DNA of 64,000 bases. It comes from Pinus tabuliformis (lineage: Eukaryota > Streptophyta > Pinopsida > Pinales > Pinaceae). The position numbers and the translations under genes are program-made. The notes beneath the pieces were generated by a model. It worked only from the letters and a program-made list of their open reading frames with translations, did not search any database and had not been told where the DNA came from. Positions 22,056 through 34,769 of the stretch are shown here, piece by piece. The stretch lies in contig CM062805.1 of NCBI GenBank assembly GCA_031772625.1, positions 511,542,102 through 511,606,101 of the forward strand. The letters run 5' to 3'. Each line of letters starts with the position of its first letter. The stretch's first letter is position 1.

Positions 22056-23880
22056 TTATTTCTTTAGCTTGCTAAGTTCATGTAGCAAAATATTATCCCT
22101 AGTCTTCTTCATGTCTTCCACAATGTTATATGCCATGGTATCAGTAAATACCAGGGTCTTTGATGTAGATGGAATATTTGATGAAGATGGATTTGTCTCT
22201 GAAGCCTTAGGAGAAGACTTTTTTCTGATTGATTTTTCCTTAGTAGCAAGAGTTGAAGTTTTATGCTTTTGATTTAACTGAGCTATATTAGCATGCCCTT
22301 TGCTTCTGGTTCTAAAAAGAAAATATTCTTGTTCTTCTTTGTTTGGAAGGATAAAGTCCCACATCCCATTTAGTTTGACCACTTCTTATTCTTCTGTTTC
22401 TTCATTGGTCATAGTGTTCTCTTCTTCCTCTTCTTCTAAGTTATACCCATCATTAGATATGGTATTTGGTGGCTAAGAACTAGAAGACTGATTCCTCCTA
22501 AAAGATATAAAAGGTTTTTTATGAGCAGAGGATTCAACAACTTGTTTCTTCATTTCAACCATTTCTTTAGACATGGTTTTCAATAATTTTCAAAGGCCTT
22601 CAAGATCAAAATGATCTTTTGGGGCTATATTCTTAGATTCATCTCTAAAAGTAACCACTTTAGAATTTTTGTCTTCTTAAGACGTCTTATTTTCAAGAGA
22701 AATTATGTGTTTCTAAACAAAAAGAGATTCCTTCGTGTTCTCAACCAATGTAGCCAAATTCTCTTTATCTACAAAAAGGGCTATATTGGAAGGAAGGGAA
22801 GATATGTACCACTCAATTTTCACACCAACAACAGGGACTGATGTAGTTGGAATTTTATTGAGTAGTTTGTTGAATTGAGAGTTGAAATCTTTTACCTTTT
22901 CTTCTATTTTAGCCTTAAGATTAAACAATTCATTGATGAGCGATTCAATGGTTATATCATCTCCAAATTTAGCTAGGAATTGTTCTTCGAACATATCCCA
23001 GCTAGTTAAGGAGTGATGAGGCAATGAAAAATACCAGGATACAGTTGATATGATAAGAGTGTATGGAAATAATCTAACAACGCGGTATTCTTCATCAACT
23101 CCATTTAAATTGATGGCCAACATATATTTATGGAGGTATTCCTTTGCTGGTAGTCCATCTTTAGGATTAAATTTTGGCAACCATCTTTCAGCATGCTAAG
23201 GAAGAGGGTGAAGAGGAGTTTCCATTGCTACAACACTGAGATTATTCCATGGGTGTACTCGCGGTGGAGGTTGTTGTCCTTCAATAGGATTTTGAATGGA
23301 TGAGATGATAAGAGGGGTTTGAGTGAATGAGGATATGGATGGAGTTTGAGTTGAAGAAGAGGCGGGTTGGGTGCTTGGATTAGAAGAACTAGCACCAGTA
23401 ATTGAAATGGAAGTTGTTGGAATGAGTGGAGGGAATGAATGGGTTTGAGGTGGGGAATTGGAAAAAACCTCGCTATTGGATGTTTGTGATTTAGAGTTCT
23501 TGATATTAATCAGAAGAAAGATATGGGAAATTCAAAAAGAGGAATTCATGTCTTCTCACTTTGAGAACAAATCAAGATTCGTCTTAGTTGTAAAACAGAG
23601 GAAATACTTCCTTCAGATGACTAAGAACTTGGCTTTTCAGCTGAAATAGAGATTTCGTCTAACTTCCCTAGAAACGTTTGAACTTCTAGAGATTCAGGAT
23701 TGTAGTCTGAAGAGGGTATTTTTTGAGATTCACTAGTAGATTTTTGAGAGGATTGCTCAACATCTGATCTTGGGATTGTAGTTCTAGATGGGCATCTAGA
23801 AGTTGGAGGAGATCTAGAAGGGGAGTGACTCTTAAGATGGCTTTTTTATTTATAATTAGTTCTCTTTACCATTCATAGTC
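22056..23880 (-). pseudogene. gag: gag remnant of Tat-1
   Basis: A capsid-like core lies at 23180-22713 (LPKFNPKDGLPAKEYLHKYM, RLFPYTLIISTVSWYFSLP, KVKDFNSQFNKLLNKIP). A Ser/Pro/Thr-rich N-terminus with several stops extends upstream to about 23880, just inside the primer binding site. A Lys/Ser-rich segment at 22382-22056 links to protease. I see no intact zinc knuckle. Confidence 0.8.
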
Positions 23881-23883
23881 ATG

Positions 23884-23903
23884 CCCTCCTTCTAGCGCCA
23901 AAA
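23884..23903 (-). other. Primer binding site of Tat-1
   Basis: Directly inside the 5' LTR the minus strand reads TTTTGGCGCTAGAAGGAGGG. The TGGCGC start complements a tRNA 3' end with CCA. I cannot name the tRNA with confidence. Confidence 0.6.
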
Positions 23904-24849
23904 TGTTGAAGCCCCAAAATTTCATTGCAACAACATGGTGGATAACCACCCAATTCAGACCTTGAAAGTAGCTCCTTTTGTATTTGGTGTGGTTTCCCTG
24001 ATTGGGGATAATGGGACCCATTTCCTAGCAAAAATTGATATGATTATGATGTTGGGTTGATATAATATATAATGGAAAATGATTTAACTAAAGTGGTCTA
24101 TTTAAACGGTAAAACACATGCATCTCTTTATTCCAACATTGTCTTACTATATACCTGGGCATAACTCAAATCATCTGATCTAGAAGGATGACTTAAAGAA
24201 AAAGGTAACAAAGATCATTCAATTGTTATAAGATAAGAACTATTTAATGATAATTATTTTGACTAAATAGTTAGGAAAAATAATTATGGAAAATATATCA
24301 CATATATTAATTGATCATGTATTCAATAAGGAATTACAGTTGAAACATTTATACAAAAGTGCTTCGATGTTTAAACTATAACTCAGATTTCCTACATAAC
24401 CTAATATAAGAAATATTACTATTAATTCATAAACGAAACACAATCATAAGATAAAAGTAATAGATATGAAAGGTCCTACTCATGATATCAACAATATTGA
24501 TCCGATTCTTTTCAATCAAATATACTCTAAGAGTAAAGAAATGTGAATTAATTAGAGTATGCTTCAACATGTAAGAAAATTAGATCTTGTTCCAATTATC
24601 TCATCAAAACATTCACAAAAGTACAGAAGTGCAAGCTCTTGCAAAGTGTTTTTGATAAAATTTTGTACCCCTCTCTAAATGCATGAGAGAGGTTTAAATA
24701 AAACATATATGTTTCAAAAGTAGATTATTACATACAAATATGAGGAGGTTTCAAAAAACCTTCCTCAGAATAAGTGAAATAAAAACTAAAATATAAATAT
24801 AAATAAATGATGACAAGCTTCTCCAAATTGAATCGTCTTATTCAACCAT

Positions 24850-27068
24850 TCAGTCCTTGAGCTCACAGTTGTCTATCATTGGCTTAACCTCGGGAGGTTG
24901 GCCAATTCTTGGTCTCATTTTTACCATGAATAAAGAATCAGTGAGAGGTAGCACCATCTTTTCAAAATAATTAGTTAAACAAAGTACATCATCCAATAAT
25001 TGTGTGGTTTTACCAAAAACTGCCAGTAGGTTTCCCAATCAAGCTTAGACAGTTGGTTGATTGCTTTTGTATTTGTTTGGGCAGTTTCTTTTCACTATTC
25101 TTATAACTATTTAATGTTCGAGAGAGCTTCTAACCTACATTCTCTGATAAGATTAGTAGTTTGGAGGTTCCCTTTGACAACTTCAATGAAGTTGTTTGCT
25201 ATACTAGCTTCTCTTGTTACCACCCCTTTTGCCTGTTTTAACTGTATGTCCCATTCTGAAAATATGATGTCCTTGTGGGACTCCTCTATCTTTCATAGCT
25301 CAACCTTTTTTCCATCTTCATATTCTTGCCAAGAAATGAATTTTGAAATCCTTTTATTTAGCTCCTCATATTCTAATCTTTGATCAATCACTTGATTGTT
25401 TAATTTGTCACTTGATTCGCCATAAGGATTGATCAATGAGATTTGTTGACATAATATTTCTTGTTTTTGTGCTAAAAGAGAATTTAATTCAAGTGCCTCT
25501 TTGATGAATTCATCTTTTAAGGTCTATCTTTGAATTGATCAAGCATAGCCTACATTTGGTAAATATGTTTGTTCTTCTGTGTAATGTATGTCTGATGTTG
25601 TACTATCATTTTCTCAAAATTCTCTTGAAGTTGTGCCAGTTGTATTTCCGCTTGCCTATTAGTGCTTTGGCTTTCTTGGTGAAGTTGATGTTCATGCAGT
25701 TCAAATCTTTCTTATTTTTATTTCATTAAAAGTCGAACTTTTGTTGGATTATTGATTGATGTAGTTACATAAGCTCCTAGAAATTGCAATAGATTTGTAA
25801 GATTTTCTGATGGACCAATCGAGGTATCTTTCCCCACTACCTCCATTGATTCACTTCCAAGAGTTGTCGTTGCTGATACATCCAATTTTCCTTCCTTCCT
25901 TTGCCTTTTTACTACAACCATATGTGTTGGGCTGTAGAATATGTCCAGTGGTGGTATTTTTTCAATCTTTAAAACAATTTTTAAAGTTGGGTGTGTCGGG
26001 ATGACTTGAATACCTTGAGTAGTTACAATTTCGTGTATCCTTTTTTCTAGGTTTACAACCTACTGAGTGTGTTGTTGAGTCTGGAATCCACAAGTACCTT
26101 CAAGAGTGGTCTCTGTTTGGAAATTTTTATTTAAATTTCTGCCACTCCTATTCTAGATTGACGCCTGGGATATTTTCTGTTTCAACTTGTGGGGAACCAA
26201 TCGCCATGTGCTCTTTAGTTGATACCTTCTCGGTTGTTTCTTCAAGATTTTCCTCTATGTCCTATTCAGGGTCTACCTTGGGGCTTTCTTATTTCTTCTC
26301 AGATTGGAGTTCAGTGTAATCTAAACATTGAACTGACTTTTCCTATGATTCCCGATCATAATTGTGCTTGGAACTCTGCTCCAGGCTTACACTGGGAGTA
26401 GGTTCTCTTACTTCTTTGATTTGTAAAAATTCCAAAGTGACCTGTTCGAGCCTTCTATTTCTGTATATGTGGAATCTTTTGAGGTCCTCTAGGTCTTGTT
26501 TTGATGAATCTAAATTCAAAACCTGTGAAAATATCTTAGCTTGCTCAAATAAATCATCAAACTCATCATCTTCATGAATGAGGTGACTGATTTTAACAAT
26601 ATCAGTGAAAATCTTGGTGATCTCGTTGAGGTCATATTGTTTGCCTGGGATGGTAGCTAGGTTTAGAGCCATGATTTTTTGTATTTAGTTGGATGCATAC
26701 CCAATATCATGCAACATGAAAGCACCACATTGCAACGAGACGGTTGGCCTTCCTTTGCTCTTTGAGGGTTTTGGTTATACCATCGCCCACTCTTTGATAA
26801 GCAATCTCTCTTGCCAGTAATTTATCTGGAACATAATTTGGAAGAACATGGGGAGCTGTAATACTCCTGAAAGCTCTAATATAAGTAAAAAATTCCTCAC
26901 CAAACCATATTTCCACCAGCAAGATGTATATCTTTGCTTCCTCTGAAATCCTGGAGGCTTTCTTATTAAAAATGGTCTGATAAATTGGCAACATGATGTC
27001 ATGAATTTTTTTATAAAAATAGGAGCCAAACTGTGATACCCACAATATTTTATGATAAACATGGATGG
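24850..27068 (-). pseudogene. LTR-embedded ORF of unknown function, right copy, C-terminal part
   Basis: Minus-strand pieces continue the frame cut at 41652. 27045-26707 gives ISEEAKIYILLVEIWFGEEF, HVLPNYVPDKLLAREIAYQR and GDGITKTLKEQRKANR. 26672-26343 gives FTDIVKISHLIHEDDEFDDL and RFHIYRNRRLEQVTLE. Then follow basic (VVVKRQRKEGK) and Gln-rich coiled-coil-like segments, and a C-terminus near 24850 matching the left copy. The same order and spacing as the left LTR shows it is an LTR gene and not a chance insertion. The function is unknown. Confidence 0.7.
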
Positions 27069-27073
27069 GTGTA
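27069..27073. repeat. Left target-site duplication GTGTA
   Basis: GTGTA here and at 41647-41651 flank the Tat-2 element. The left giant LTR has a single intact site near 11227. Confidence 0.9.
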
Positions 27074-28110
27074 TGTTTTGGAGAATTTGGTATCTACTGA
27101 TAAATACTAATTCCATAGATATGTAGTTGTATTTAGAACAACAGTTTAAAGTGTTTTAGACTTTTCCTGTAAGAAATAGATAAGATGAGAAGGCAAGAAG
27201 ACCTACCTGTAGTTCCACTTTCCTCTCGTCTCCCTTGTACTGATCCCATCGCTCCTTCCTGTACTTAATACACTTGAGAAGTACTAGCAAACAAAACAAA
27301 AAATAAAGAATCGATCAAAGTACATGATTTATTGAATATAAGTGAAAGGAATTAGATAAAATTCACACATATAAGCATTATGAAACAATAAAAACATATG
27401 AGAGAAAGGTTCAAACACTTTATGAAATAGAAGAAGGAATTACAACCCTTGGTGTCTAATTTAAAACCATTCCTCTAGCTTGGATTTCATCCACATCAGA
27501 TTAAAAGCATGACAAACTTGTAGCGTTACAATAGTTGCTTCAAAGCCAAATCTCATAGAAACATTATCTCCTTACAATTCAACATAATCCAGCCCCTGAT
27601 CACTTAGACGAGTGGTCAATTTATAGGAATATGAAAGAGGTTTTGTCATAAATGGTGGCATTGAATGGCCTTCCTTACTTAGAATTATTTCCATGGACAA
27701 AGGGATGAGAGGATAGGATGCACCTTAACTCATTCCTCATCCATTTTCGAGCTCATACGAGTTGATAAGTGAGGGAACCTTCTAGATGACTCCAAAAGAT
27801 AAGCTTATTCCCAAACCCTATGTGGATTTTGCTCAATCTCACCCAGCACAGGTGAAAGGAAGCCTAACTGCTCAACGGAGCACCTTGGCAGTGGACTCAA
27901 CTGCTTTGCAGTGCACCTTTACAAGGGCTTACCTTTGTTGGTCCATATAGAGGCTATTTCTGGATGTCTTCAAGTCATGAAACTACCTGGGAAGGAGGAA
28001 TTCAAAGGGGTGGCTTGTTTAGGGCATGAAGAAATTGAAATTAGGGTTTGATGAGCCCTAATACATTGATCTAGATGATGGGATTGATGTTCCCAAATGG
28101 ATCTGTAACA
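27074..28110 (-). repeat. 3' LTR of Tat-2
   Basis: 1,037 bp, TG...CA ends, matching 40610-41646. Confidence 0.93.
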
Positions 28111-28124
28111 ACTACCCCCTAAAG
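28111..28124 (-). other. Polypurine tract of Tat-2
   Basis: CTTTAGGGGGTAGT on the minus strand directly precedes the 3' LTR. Confidence 0.6.
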
Positions 28125-29930
28125 CATGAAGTCGGAAAAATGCCAATGTCGAATGAAACGATTTACGATGTGATGAGGAGGTATTGAAGTGGAAGGTGAC
28201 CTGCATCAATTACAATACATATATCATGATATTTGATTTTACATAAATTCCTAAGGAAAGGCATACCCATACTCAGCTTATAAACTTTCATTACATGTAC
28301 ATAAACAATCGTCTACAGATATAGACCCATGATCAGAATGACCATCAATGTAAAGCCACTGTACATATGATTTATTACTCCTACAATCGCAGCGCGGATG
28401 GATGATACTAGATCTGGGGTCTTCTATCTCATTCAATTGTTCACTCAAGTATGAGTCTAACCATGTGAATATGTGATTTCAGGTCGAACATGGGAAGACA
28501 CCATCTGATTACCAGCCAATGATGTAAGTTGTTAATAGATGCGAGGGAAATCACCAATAATGATAATGATTCTCATGGTATTGCAATACATTATGAATGG
28601 TGTTAATAGATGATTTGATGTCAAACACCATACTAAGTCTTTCGGTCGAAGGCCGTTGATGTAAACCTATTGTCGAAAGTGAGAAACATTTCATTGGTGT
28701 ATGCAAGCCTCAAGGTATTGGAAGGGTGTTTCTAAGTCAACTTCTTGGATAATGTGCTTATGTCGACAAGAAGTAACTCATCGTAGGAGGGCCTTGATGT
28801 ATCCCACATCAATGACATGAAATGAGTGTAGTGATTTTAGAGATGGAATTTGATTGACGACAAAAAATTCAGGAATGGCGGTCATGAAAATGAAGGTTTA
28901 TGGTATTGCAAAGGATGCATTTTGACTGAATGACTTCTCTTAAACATGTTGGCGACACTGAAATGAATTGGTAGCATTGAACCAAGCAATGTGATGGATG
29001 GTATGATAAACCAATGGTGTTATAAGCATTAATCTAATAACCCAACCCAGATAGTCATAGTGATGTAGTGAAAGTGTCACATTCAAGAGCGACCTGCTAC
29101 CATAATGTGGTTTCCCCCTTTTTCCCATTTTCCCAGTCATTGCTGACCAATACCTCTTTATTTGTATCAAGATTGAGGAGAATAACTTATGCTTGTTGTA
29201 TAATTCCACCCTTCGGGTGAATCCATTCCTATGTGATGTTTTAACAAGTCTAGAGAAGTTGAAACTTGGTCTTCTCTAGATGGACAAGTTTGTCATTATT
29301 TGATGTTTTAACAAGTTTAACAACAAAGATAACTTGGTCCTTTTCATGTTTAGAGATTTTGAAAAAGGACAAGAAAGAAAACTCCACAAGTTCTTTTTCA
29401 TAAATTAATCTCTCAAGCCTGAAAAAGCATAAAATAATACAAGAGAGATTTCGTTTCCAATCCACTAACGAGCTGGAAAGGACAAGTGCTCGACAATCTT
29501 TTCATGTTTAGAAAGTTTGAAAATAGCTTAAAGAGGACTTTAAGGGGGTTCCTTTTTCTTTTTTAACAGAGCTCAAAAAAGACATAAAAGTGTGCTCTAT
29601 GGTCAAAGGTACAATTTATAATCAAGCACATTGAATTCTATAAGTCAGTTGCAAGACCTGCTCAAAACAACACCAAATGGATTAAAAATACCTCTTTCAT
29701 AGGCAAAAATAGGTAAATACTAATGTTTACTTGATTAATGAACATGAAATAAACATAAAACAAGTTTTTACCATGACATTTTTACCATTTGGAACTTACC
29801 ATTCAGTTTTGTGCTCTGAGCTAGTTTTTACCTCGATATTCACCAGCTGATTGTGAGAGATTCTGTGGACCATTTCTCAAGCCATCTGGAGCAGGTAGGA
29901 GCTAAACCTCTATACTTTATTTTCAAGTTG
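28125..29930. other. Non-coding stretch between 3' LTR and antisense ORF of Tat-2
   Basis: I see no convincing gene. A 15-bp motif (GATGTTTTAACAAGT) occurs at about 29236 and 29302, and short inverted pairs (TCTAGAGAAG / CTTCTCTAGA) occur near 29250-29280. Confidence 0.5.
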
Positions 29931-30169
29931 TTATTTTGCCATTTCATGCAAATTTTAGGTTTTTTTGGGGGCCCTTGGCATTTCATTCTTTCACTCTAGG
30001 ATCAATAAACGCTTTCACATCGAAAACTGCATTGAAGAGCACCCAGATAGAAGCTTGCATGCTCTGGATCACATTGCCTCTATGCCTTGGCTGCGCTGGG
30101 CGAGTTTCCAAAGTTTAATTGAGTTGTTTGCTCCAAAATTGTTTTTTGCATGGAAATGATCTAATCAAG

Positions 30170-31430
30170 CTTATGATTATGTTTTAGGCTTTCATCAGAT
30201 CATAATGTTGATTACATAGCAAGAAAGGGAGAATGAAGAGTAAGACATGGTTGTCCTAAACAGTCTGTGTATAGTTGAGGCCCTCAAAAACTGCGGGTTA
30301 CTCAAATACTTTAAGCTGTCTGGAATGAGGCAACAAATAGAACTACTGCAGTTCCTTATTCATGCAAGGGATCTGGCAGACCAGAATTTTCACATTAGGG
30401 ACAAGATGGTCCATATTACCATATATGATATTTACATTCTTACCAGACTATCGAGGTGAGGTGCCCCCATCTCACTTTCTAGATTTTCCCGTGGAGGTAA
30501 ATTGGTGAGAGATTATATTAGACAGTTTTGTCCGTCAGGTACATAGCCTAGCAAGGACGGGAAAATAAATATCAGGGATGTAGGTGATTTTCCTTTGAGA
30601 ATGACGCTCTCCACAATTGCAAAATTAGTTGGCATTGTGACACTACATCTGGCGAACAGATCTTATATGCAGTATGCACTAGAGTGTCTAGAGAAAAAAG
30701 TTTTCAATTGGTGCGAGGCTATGCTTTCCTTATTGAAAGAACAACTGACCAAGGTAAAAAGTGGTAAGACAAATAATTTCTGCTATGGTTCGATCTTAAT
30801 CGCTTTTACCTTAGAGAGAATCCCATTGATGCAACCATAACATGTATCACTGGGTGTAGCTGGTCCTAGAGATACACGTATGCAGAAGTAGGTCGAATTG
30901 ATGGCTCGACATGCAGGTCAGTCAATAATAATTTTTTCCACTGCATTTTTTAGTTGGCTCGAGCAACAACATCTTTTCATTAAGGAGCATCCGTACTCAA
31001 GGATGGATTTCCATGGAGATCTATATTTGATTCTACCAATTGGAGCACAATGGGGTGCTATGGGTAAGTTGTTTGGCAAAAATTGTTTTTTGATTTTTCA
31101 AGATTCTACATGTTTTTTGTGTTTTTAATGTTTCCAACACTAGGCTAAAATCACTCTTAACCATGCAGATGTGGGTATTTTTCAACCTATGGAGCACCAA
31201 CAGGTTGCAGGTGGACCAGTGCGGAGAAAAATTGTGAGAGCAGATCTCTAGGACTTGGATTTGGCTGAAACCTTAACAGAGTTGCAGGATCACATAGAGG
31301 GATTAACCTTTAGTATTCTAGATGTCCGAATCGAGGAGTTACCTATGAGGCTACAACCCCACATTATTGGTGTTCCTAGCCACTGGACGAGGCTTTTGCA
31401 CATGATAGCATAGGCTGTGACCTGTTACCA
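30170..31430 (+). pseudogene. Antisense extra ORF of Tat-2 with a probable intron
   Basis: On the strand opposite to gag-pol, successive frames read LCIVEALKNCGLLKYFKLSG, FHIRDKMVHITIYDIYILTR (30247-30459), LRMTLSTIAKLVGIVTLHLA (30592-30840) and LPIGAQWGAM (to 31063). A GTAAGT donor at 31064 and a CATGCAG acceptor ending at 31168 define a 105-bp intron that joins these to DVGIFQPMEHQQVAGG (31169-31250) in frame. Stops at several places show decay. Extra antisense ORFs between pol and the 3' LTR are known in Tat elements such as Grande and RIRE2. The style of the protein recalls the plant mobile domain-like families, but I cannot prove it by eye. Confidence 0.65.
31064..31168 (+). other. Probable intron in antisense ORF
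   Basis: It starts GTAAGTTG, ends AACCATGCAG, contains T-rich stretches, and its removal keeps the frame. Confidence 0.55.
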
Positions 31431-31439
31431 TGAGCACCA

Positions 31440-31815
31440 CTAGATCTACTTAGGATGTTTTGCATGCATTTTGAGTTTTTTGCCTGAGATGATCAAGCAT
31501 GTCTTGGACAGAAATTTTGTAAAAGATTTTAAAACACCTATGTATTTTACTTTCAAAGTTTTCTATGGTTGTATGCAATCCTATTTAGCTGATGATATGA
31601 ATTGAAAATATTACTTTTACATGTGTCACAAATGTCTATTTAACACATAATTCACTAGAGAATCAGTTAATGTGTTAATATTTCTAGAAATATGTTGATA
31701 TTGAATTTTTTCAAAACGTCTTTCAAAAATACGAAATCTAAGGAACATATGAAAAATTGTTGGATTTCAGACAATATAAATGTTTTTTAGTTAAATTACA
31801 ATGAGTTGTGAGTCC
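31440..31815. other. AT-rich gap between antisense ORF and aRNH
   Basis: A short frame on the plus strand (MIKHVLDRNFVKDFKTPMYF region) may belong to the antisense ORF; otherwise nothing is recognised. Confidence 0.4.
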
Positions 31816-31818
31816 ATC

Positions 31819-32058
31819 CTAATGATGATTCGGTGAATGGCAAGTGGAAATGGCATCAGAGAGTAGTTCAATCAACGCGCTATACTCAGCAATGTTGTTC
31901 ATCCATCGACCAATACAAATCCCTTGAAAGCTCACTAACTCACCGCTTGGAGTGAAAATAGCCCATGTCGTAGAAGACAAGTTATGTGTACTATGACTAG
32001 CACCATCATCATAATGAAGAAAAGGTTCCAAAGACTCCAACGTCTGCAAAAAATGCAA
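31819..32058 (-). pseudogene. Archaeal-type RNase H (aRNH) downstream of integrase in Tat-2
   Basis: The 79-codon frame reads FLHYDDGASHSTHNLSSTTW (catalytic Asp), GELVSFQGICIGRW and NNIAEYSALIELLSDAI (catalytic Glu in the NNxAEY helix). The remainder of the domain with the last Asp residues is not visible downstream. Tat elements carry this second RNase H; here it follows integrase, in contrast to Tat-1 where it precedes RT. Confidence 0.82.
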
Positions 32059-32094
32059 AGCAGATGACTAACCAGATAAAAGTCTCTAAAAGAT

Positions 32095-32110
32095 ACACAC
32101 ACACACACAT
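32095..32110. repeat. (AC)n microsatellite
   Basis: A short run of seven to eight AC repeats between aRNH and integrase. Confidence 0.9.
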
Positions 32111-32183
32111 GCAATGAAAGCATATATATATTGAGTTTTACTACACTTAATCAAGCATAGTAACGTTTGAGGTACAACCTGTT

Positions 32184-33300
32184 TCAAGGCTGTGAAAATG
32201 GAATCCGATCATAATGTACTAACTCGTAGGCACCATTTTCCAAAACATGCTTGACAATATAAGGACCCATCGACATTGGCTCGAATTTCCCTGCTCCAAT
32301 TTTATCAGCTTCCTGATGATAAAGCAAGAGCAGTTTTCCTTTTGAGAAGATATGAGGCTTGACATTTCTATCATATTGCACCTTAATACATTTCTTATGC
32401 ACTTCGTTAGCCAATGCAACATCACGATGGATTTCATCCAGATGTATTAATTCCAAGAAATGTGCTTCATCTTCAGAAGCGTTGGGTAACATGTCAACCA
32501 CGAGTTTGAGCAATAAAATTTCACACTGTATTGGTAGGATTGCTTCCAAACCATACACCAAAAGAAATGTTGTGAATCCAGTTGCATTTCTCATCGAAGT
32601 TTGATATGCCCACAAGGAAGAGTACAGGATTAAGTGCCATTTTCGCTTATGAATCCCTATCATTCTCTGCAGCATCTGCTTTAGGACTTTGTTGATGGCC
32701 TCAACTTTTCCATTTGATTCCGGGTAATAAGGTGTAGAAATATCATGTGAAAGTCCTAACTTAGCAGTCAACTCAGCCATCATGCGATTGCAAAAATGTG
32801 ACCCATGATCTCTAGCTATGGCTTGTGGTACACCAAACCGGGCAACCATATGGTTAAAAAAGAAAAGAGGAGTCATTTCACCACTGTTGTTCAATGTTGG
32901 CATTGCCTCGGCCCATTTGGTAAAATAGTCAGTGACGACTATAATATACCCATGCCCCCCAGTTGAGGTTGGGTTACATGTCCTACAGTCAATGCCCCAT
33001 TTGGAAAATGGGCCAACAACAATGACTAGATGCAATGGTGAAAGTAGTTTTTCGGTCATATATTTGGCATGTGCGATATCTTCTGACAGCAATAATACAA
33101 TCTTCGAATATAGTTTGCTAGAAGTAACCGACATGGAGAATTCTCTGCGCAGTTGCATATCCAGATAAGTGTCCACCACAGGAGCTTAAATGGAAATCAT
33201 TCAATTCTTTCTCAGCTTCCTCATGCGTGAGGCACCTCCATAAAATCGTATCAATACCATGATGGTAGAGAGTGTCACTAATGATCAGATAATCTTTGGC
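32184..33300 (-). pseudogene. Integrase of Tat-2, 331-codon open piece
   Basis: 33179-32184 is open for 331 codons. The core begins PFSKWGIDCRTCNPTSTGGH (first Asp) and IIVVTDYFTKWAEAMP, continues with FGVPQAIARDHGSHFCNRMM (second Asp) and YYPESNGKVEAINKVLKQML (Glu), and then has the C-terminal GKFEPMSMGPYIVKHVLENG block. All three acidic catalytic residues are present. The N-terminal zinc-binding domain is degraded upstream, near 33300. There is no chromodomain, as expected for Tat. Confidence 0.9.
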
Positions 33301-33339
33301 TTGGTCTCAAATACATTGTTGTTGCGAGTGAGAGGTATC

Positions 33340-33960
33340 AGGTTAGAAACTTTGGGTTTGGAGATAGATCAGCATATCTCCATACCACGCGTCAGATGAT
33401 GGTATTAGAAATAGAGACTCGTTCAAAATCGATGGTTTAGATGTTGAATCAATGGAGGTCGAGGGAAGGTCGCAAAGTAACTCTGTGAAAAATAGAGATT
33501 TCTTTGATTTGGACTTGATGAATGGAATTCCTACAAAATGACTATCCATTTTGAGTACTTGCCCCCAGCAATTAATGTGACAAAATGTATTTCATAGCGC
33601 TGCAATCCAAAATAACAGTTTTTTTACATAGCAGGATGTAATAGAGAAATCTTTGAACAACTTGTACAACTGCCAAAGCTAGTTTTTTGACATAAGTGTA
33701 CTTACATTCTGTATCGTTGAGATTATGGCTCAAGTAATAAATCAGATGTTCAATCCCATTTCCTTCCTAGACTAAAACCATGCCAATGGTTGTATTTGCA
33801 ACGGCGAGATACAGGTAATAGTCATTTTGATAATTTGGAGAATACATTAATGAAGCTCTAATGAAGGTATCTTTAATAGCATCAAAGGAAGCTTATGCAA
33901 CCTGATCCCAATGGAAGGGTATCTCCTTTTTCAAAAGACGTGTAAAACCTTTAGCCATAT
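33340..33960 (-). pseudogene. RNase H remnant of Tat-2
   Basis: Frames near 33900-33340 contain the connection and linker blocks (HFVGIPFIKSKSKKSLFFTE, LCDLPSTSIDST) that lie between RT and integrase in Tat elements, with many stops. The catalytic residues cannot be read with confidence. Confidence 0.6.
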
Positions 33961-34760
33961 GAGTGTAATTAGGAATGAACCTCCCCAGAAGCTTTGCCTT
34001 CCCTTGAAGTCTCTATAGCTGTAAAAGATTTGAAGGTGGAGGAAAATCAAGAATTGCCTGAACCTTTAATGGATCGAGTCGAATCCCCTCTCTCGACACT
34101 ACAAATCCAAGCAATTGACCAAAACCAACACAAAACACACATTTTTGTGGATTGAGTCATATCTTATAGTGTCGACACCGTAAAAATATTTCTCTCAAAT
34201 GTTGGAGGTGACCAGTCTACTTTTTTGAATAAGCAGGTAAATCATCAAGGTAAGGTTGAACAATGTGCTTGATGTCATGGAAGGCATAGATCATTGGCCT
34301 CTGAAATGTGGCCCCTGCATTCTACAAACTGAATGGGAGTTTCCTATACGAAAAAATGCCCTATGGACAAATAAAAGTTGTTTTTGATTGGTCCTGTGGG
34401 CAGATATTGATTTGATTGTAGCTGGAAAAACCATCCATGAACGAGAATATTTCATATCCGACACATTTGTTAATAATATAGTCAATAAAAAGAGTAGCAT
34501 AATTGTCCCTAAAATCAACGCACACTCGAATTGTCCCTTGTTTTTCATGATAGGAACAAGGTTGGAAACCCAGTTAGTAAGAGGTACAGGGTAAATGAAA
34601 CCAGCTTGCAAGAGTCTTTCAACTTCTGCTTTAATTGCAGTGGATTTCTTTGGATGAACAGGTCGAAGCCGCGATCGAATTGGCTTAACATCAGGGTACA
34701 TTTCAATTTCATGTTCAACAATACTAGAGTCAATTCCTAACATCTCCTCGTAAGACCATG
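33960..34760 (-). pseudogene. Reverse transcriptase remnant of Tat-2
   Basis: 34743-34291 starts MLGIDSSIVEHEIEMYPDVK and continues RLRPVHPKKSTAIKAEVERL, AGFIYPVPLTNWVSNLVPIM, then loses frame. Downstream codons toward 34000 show palm and thumb traces. Classic Tat-type RT, non-functional. Confidence 0.85.
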
Positions 34761-34769
34761 CAAAGATGT

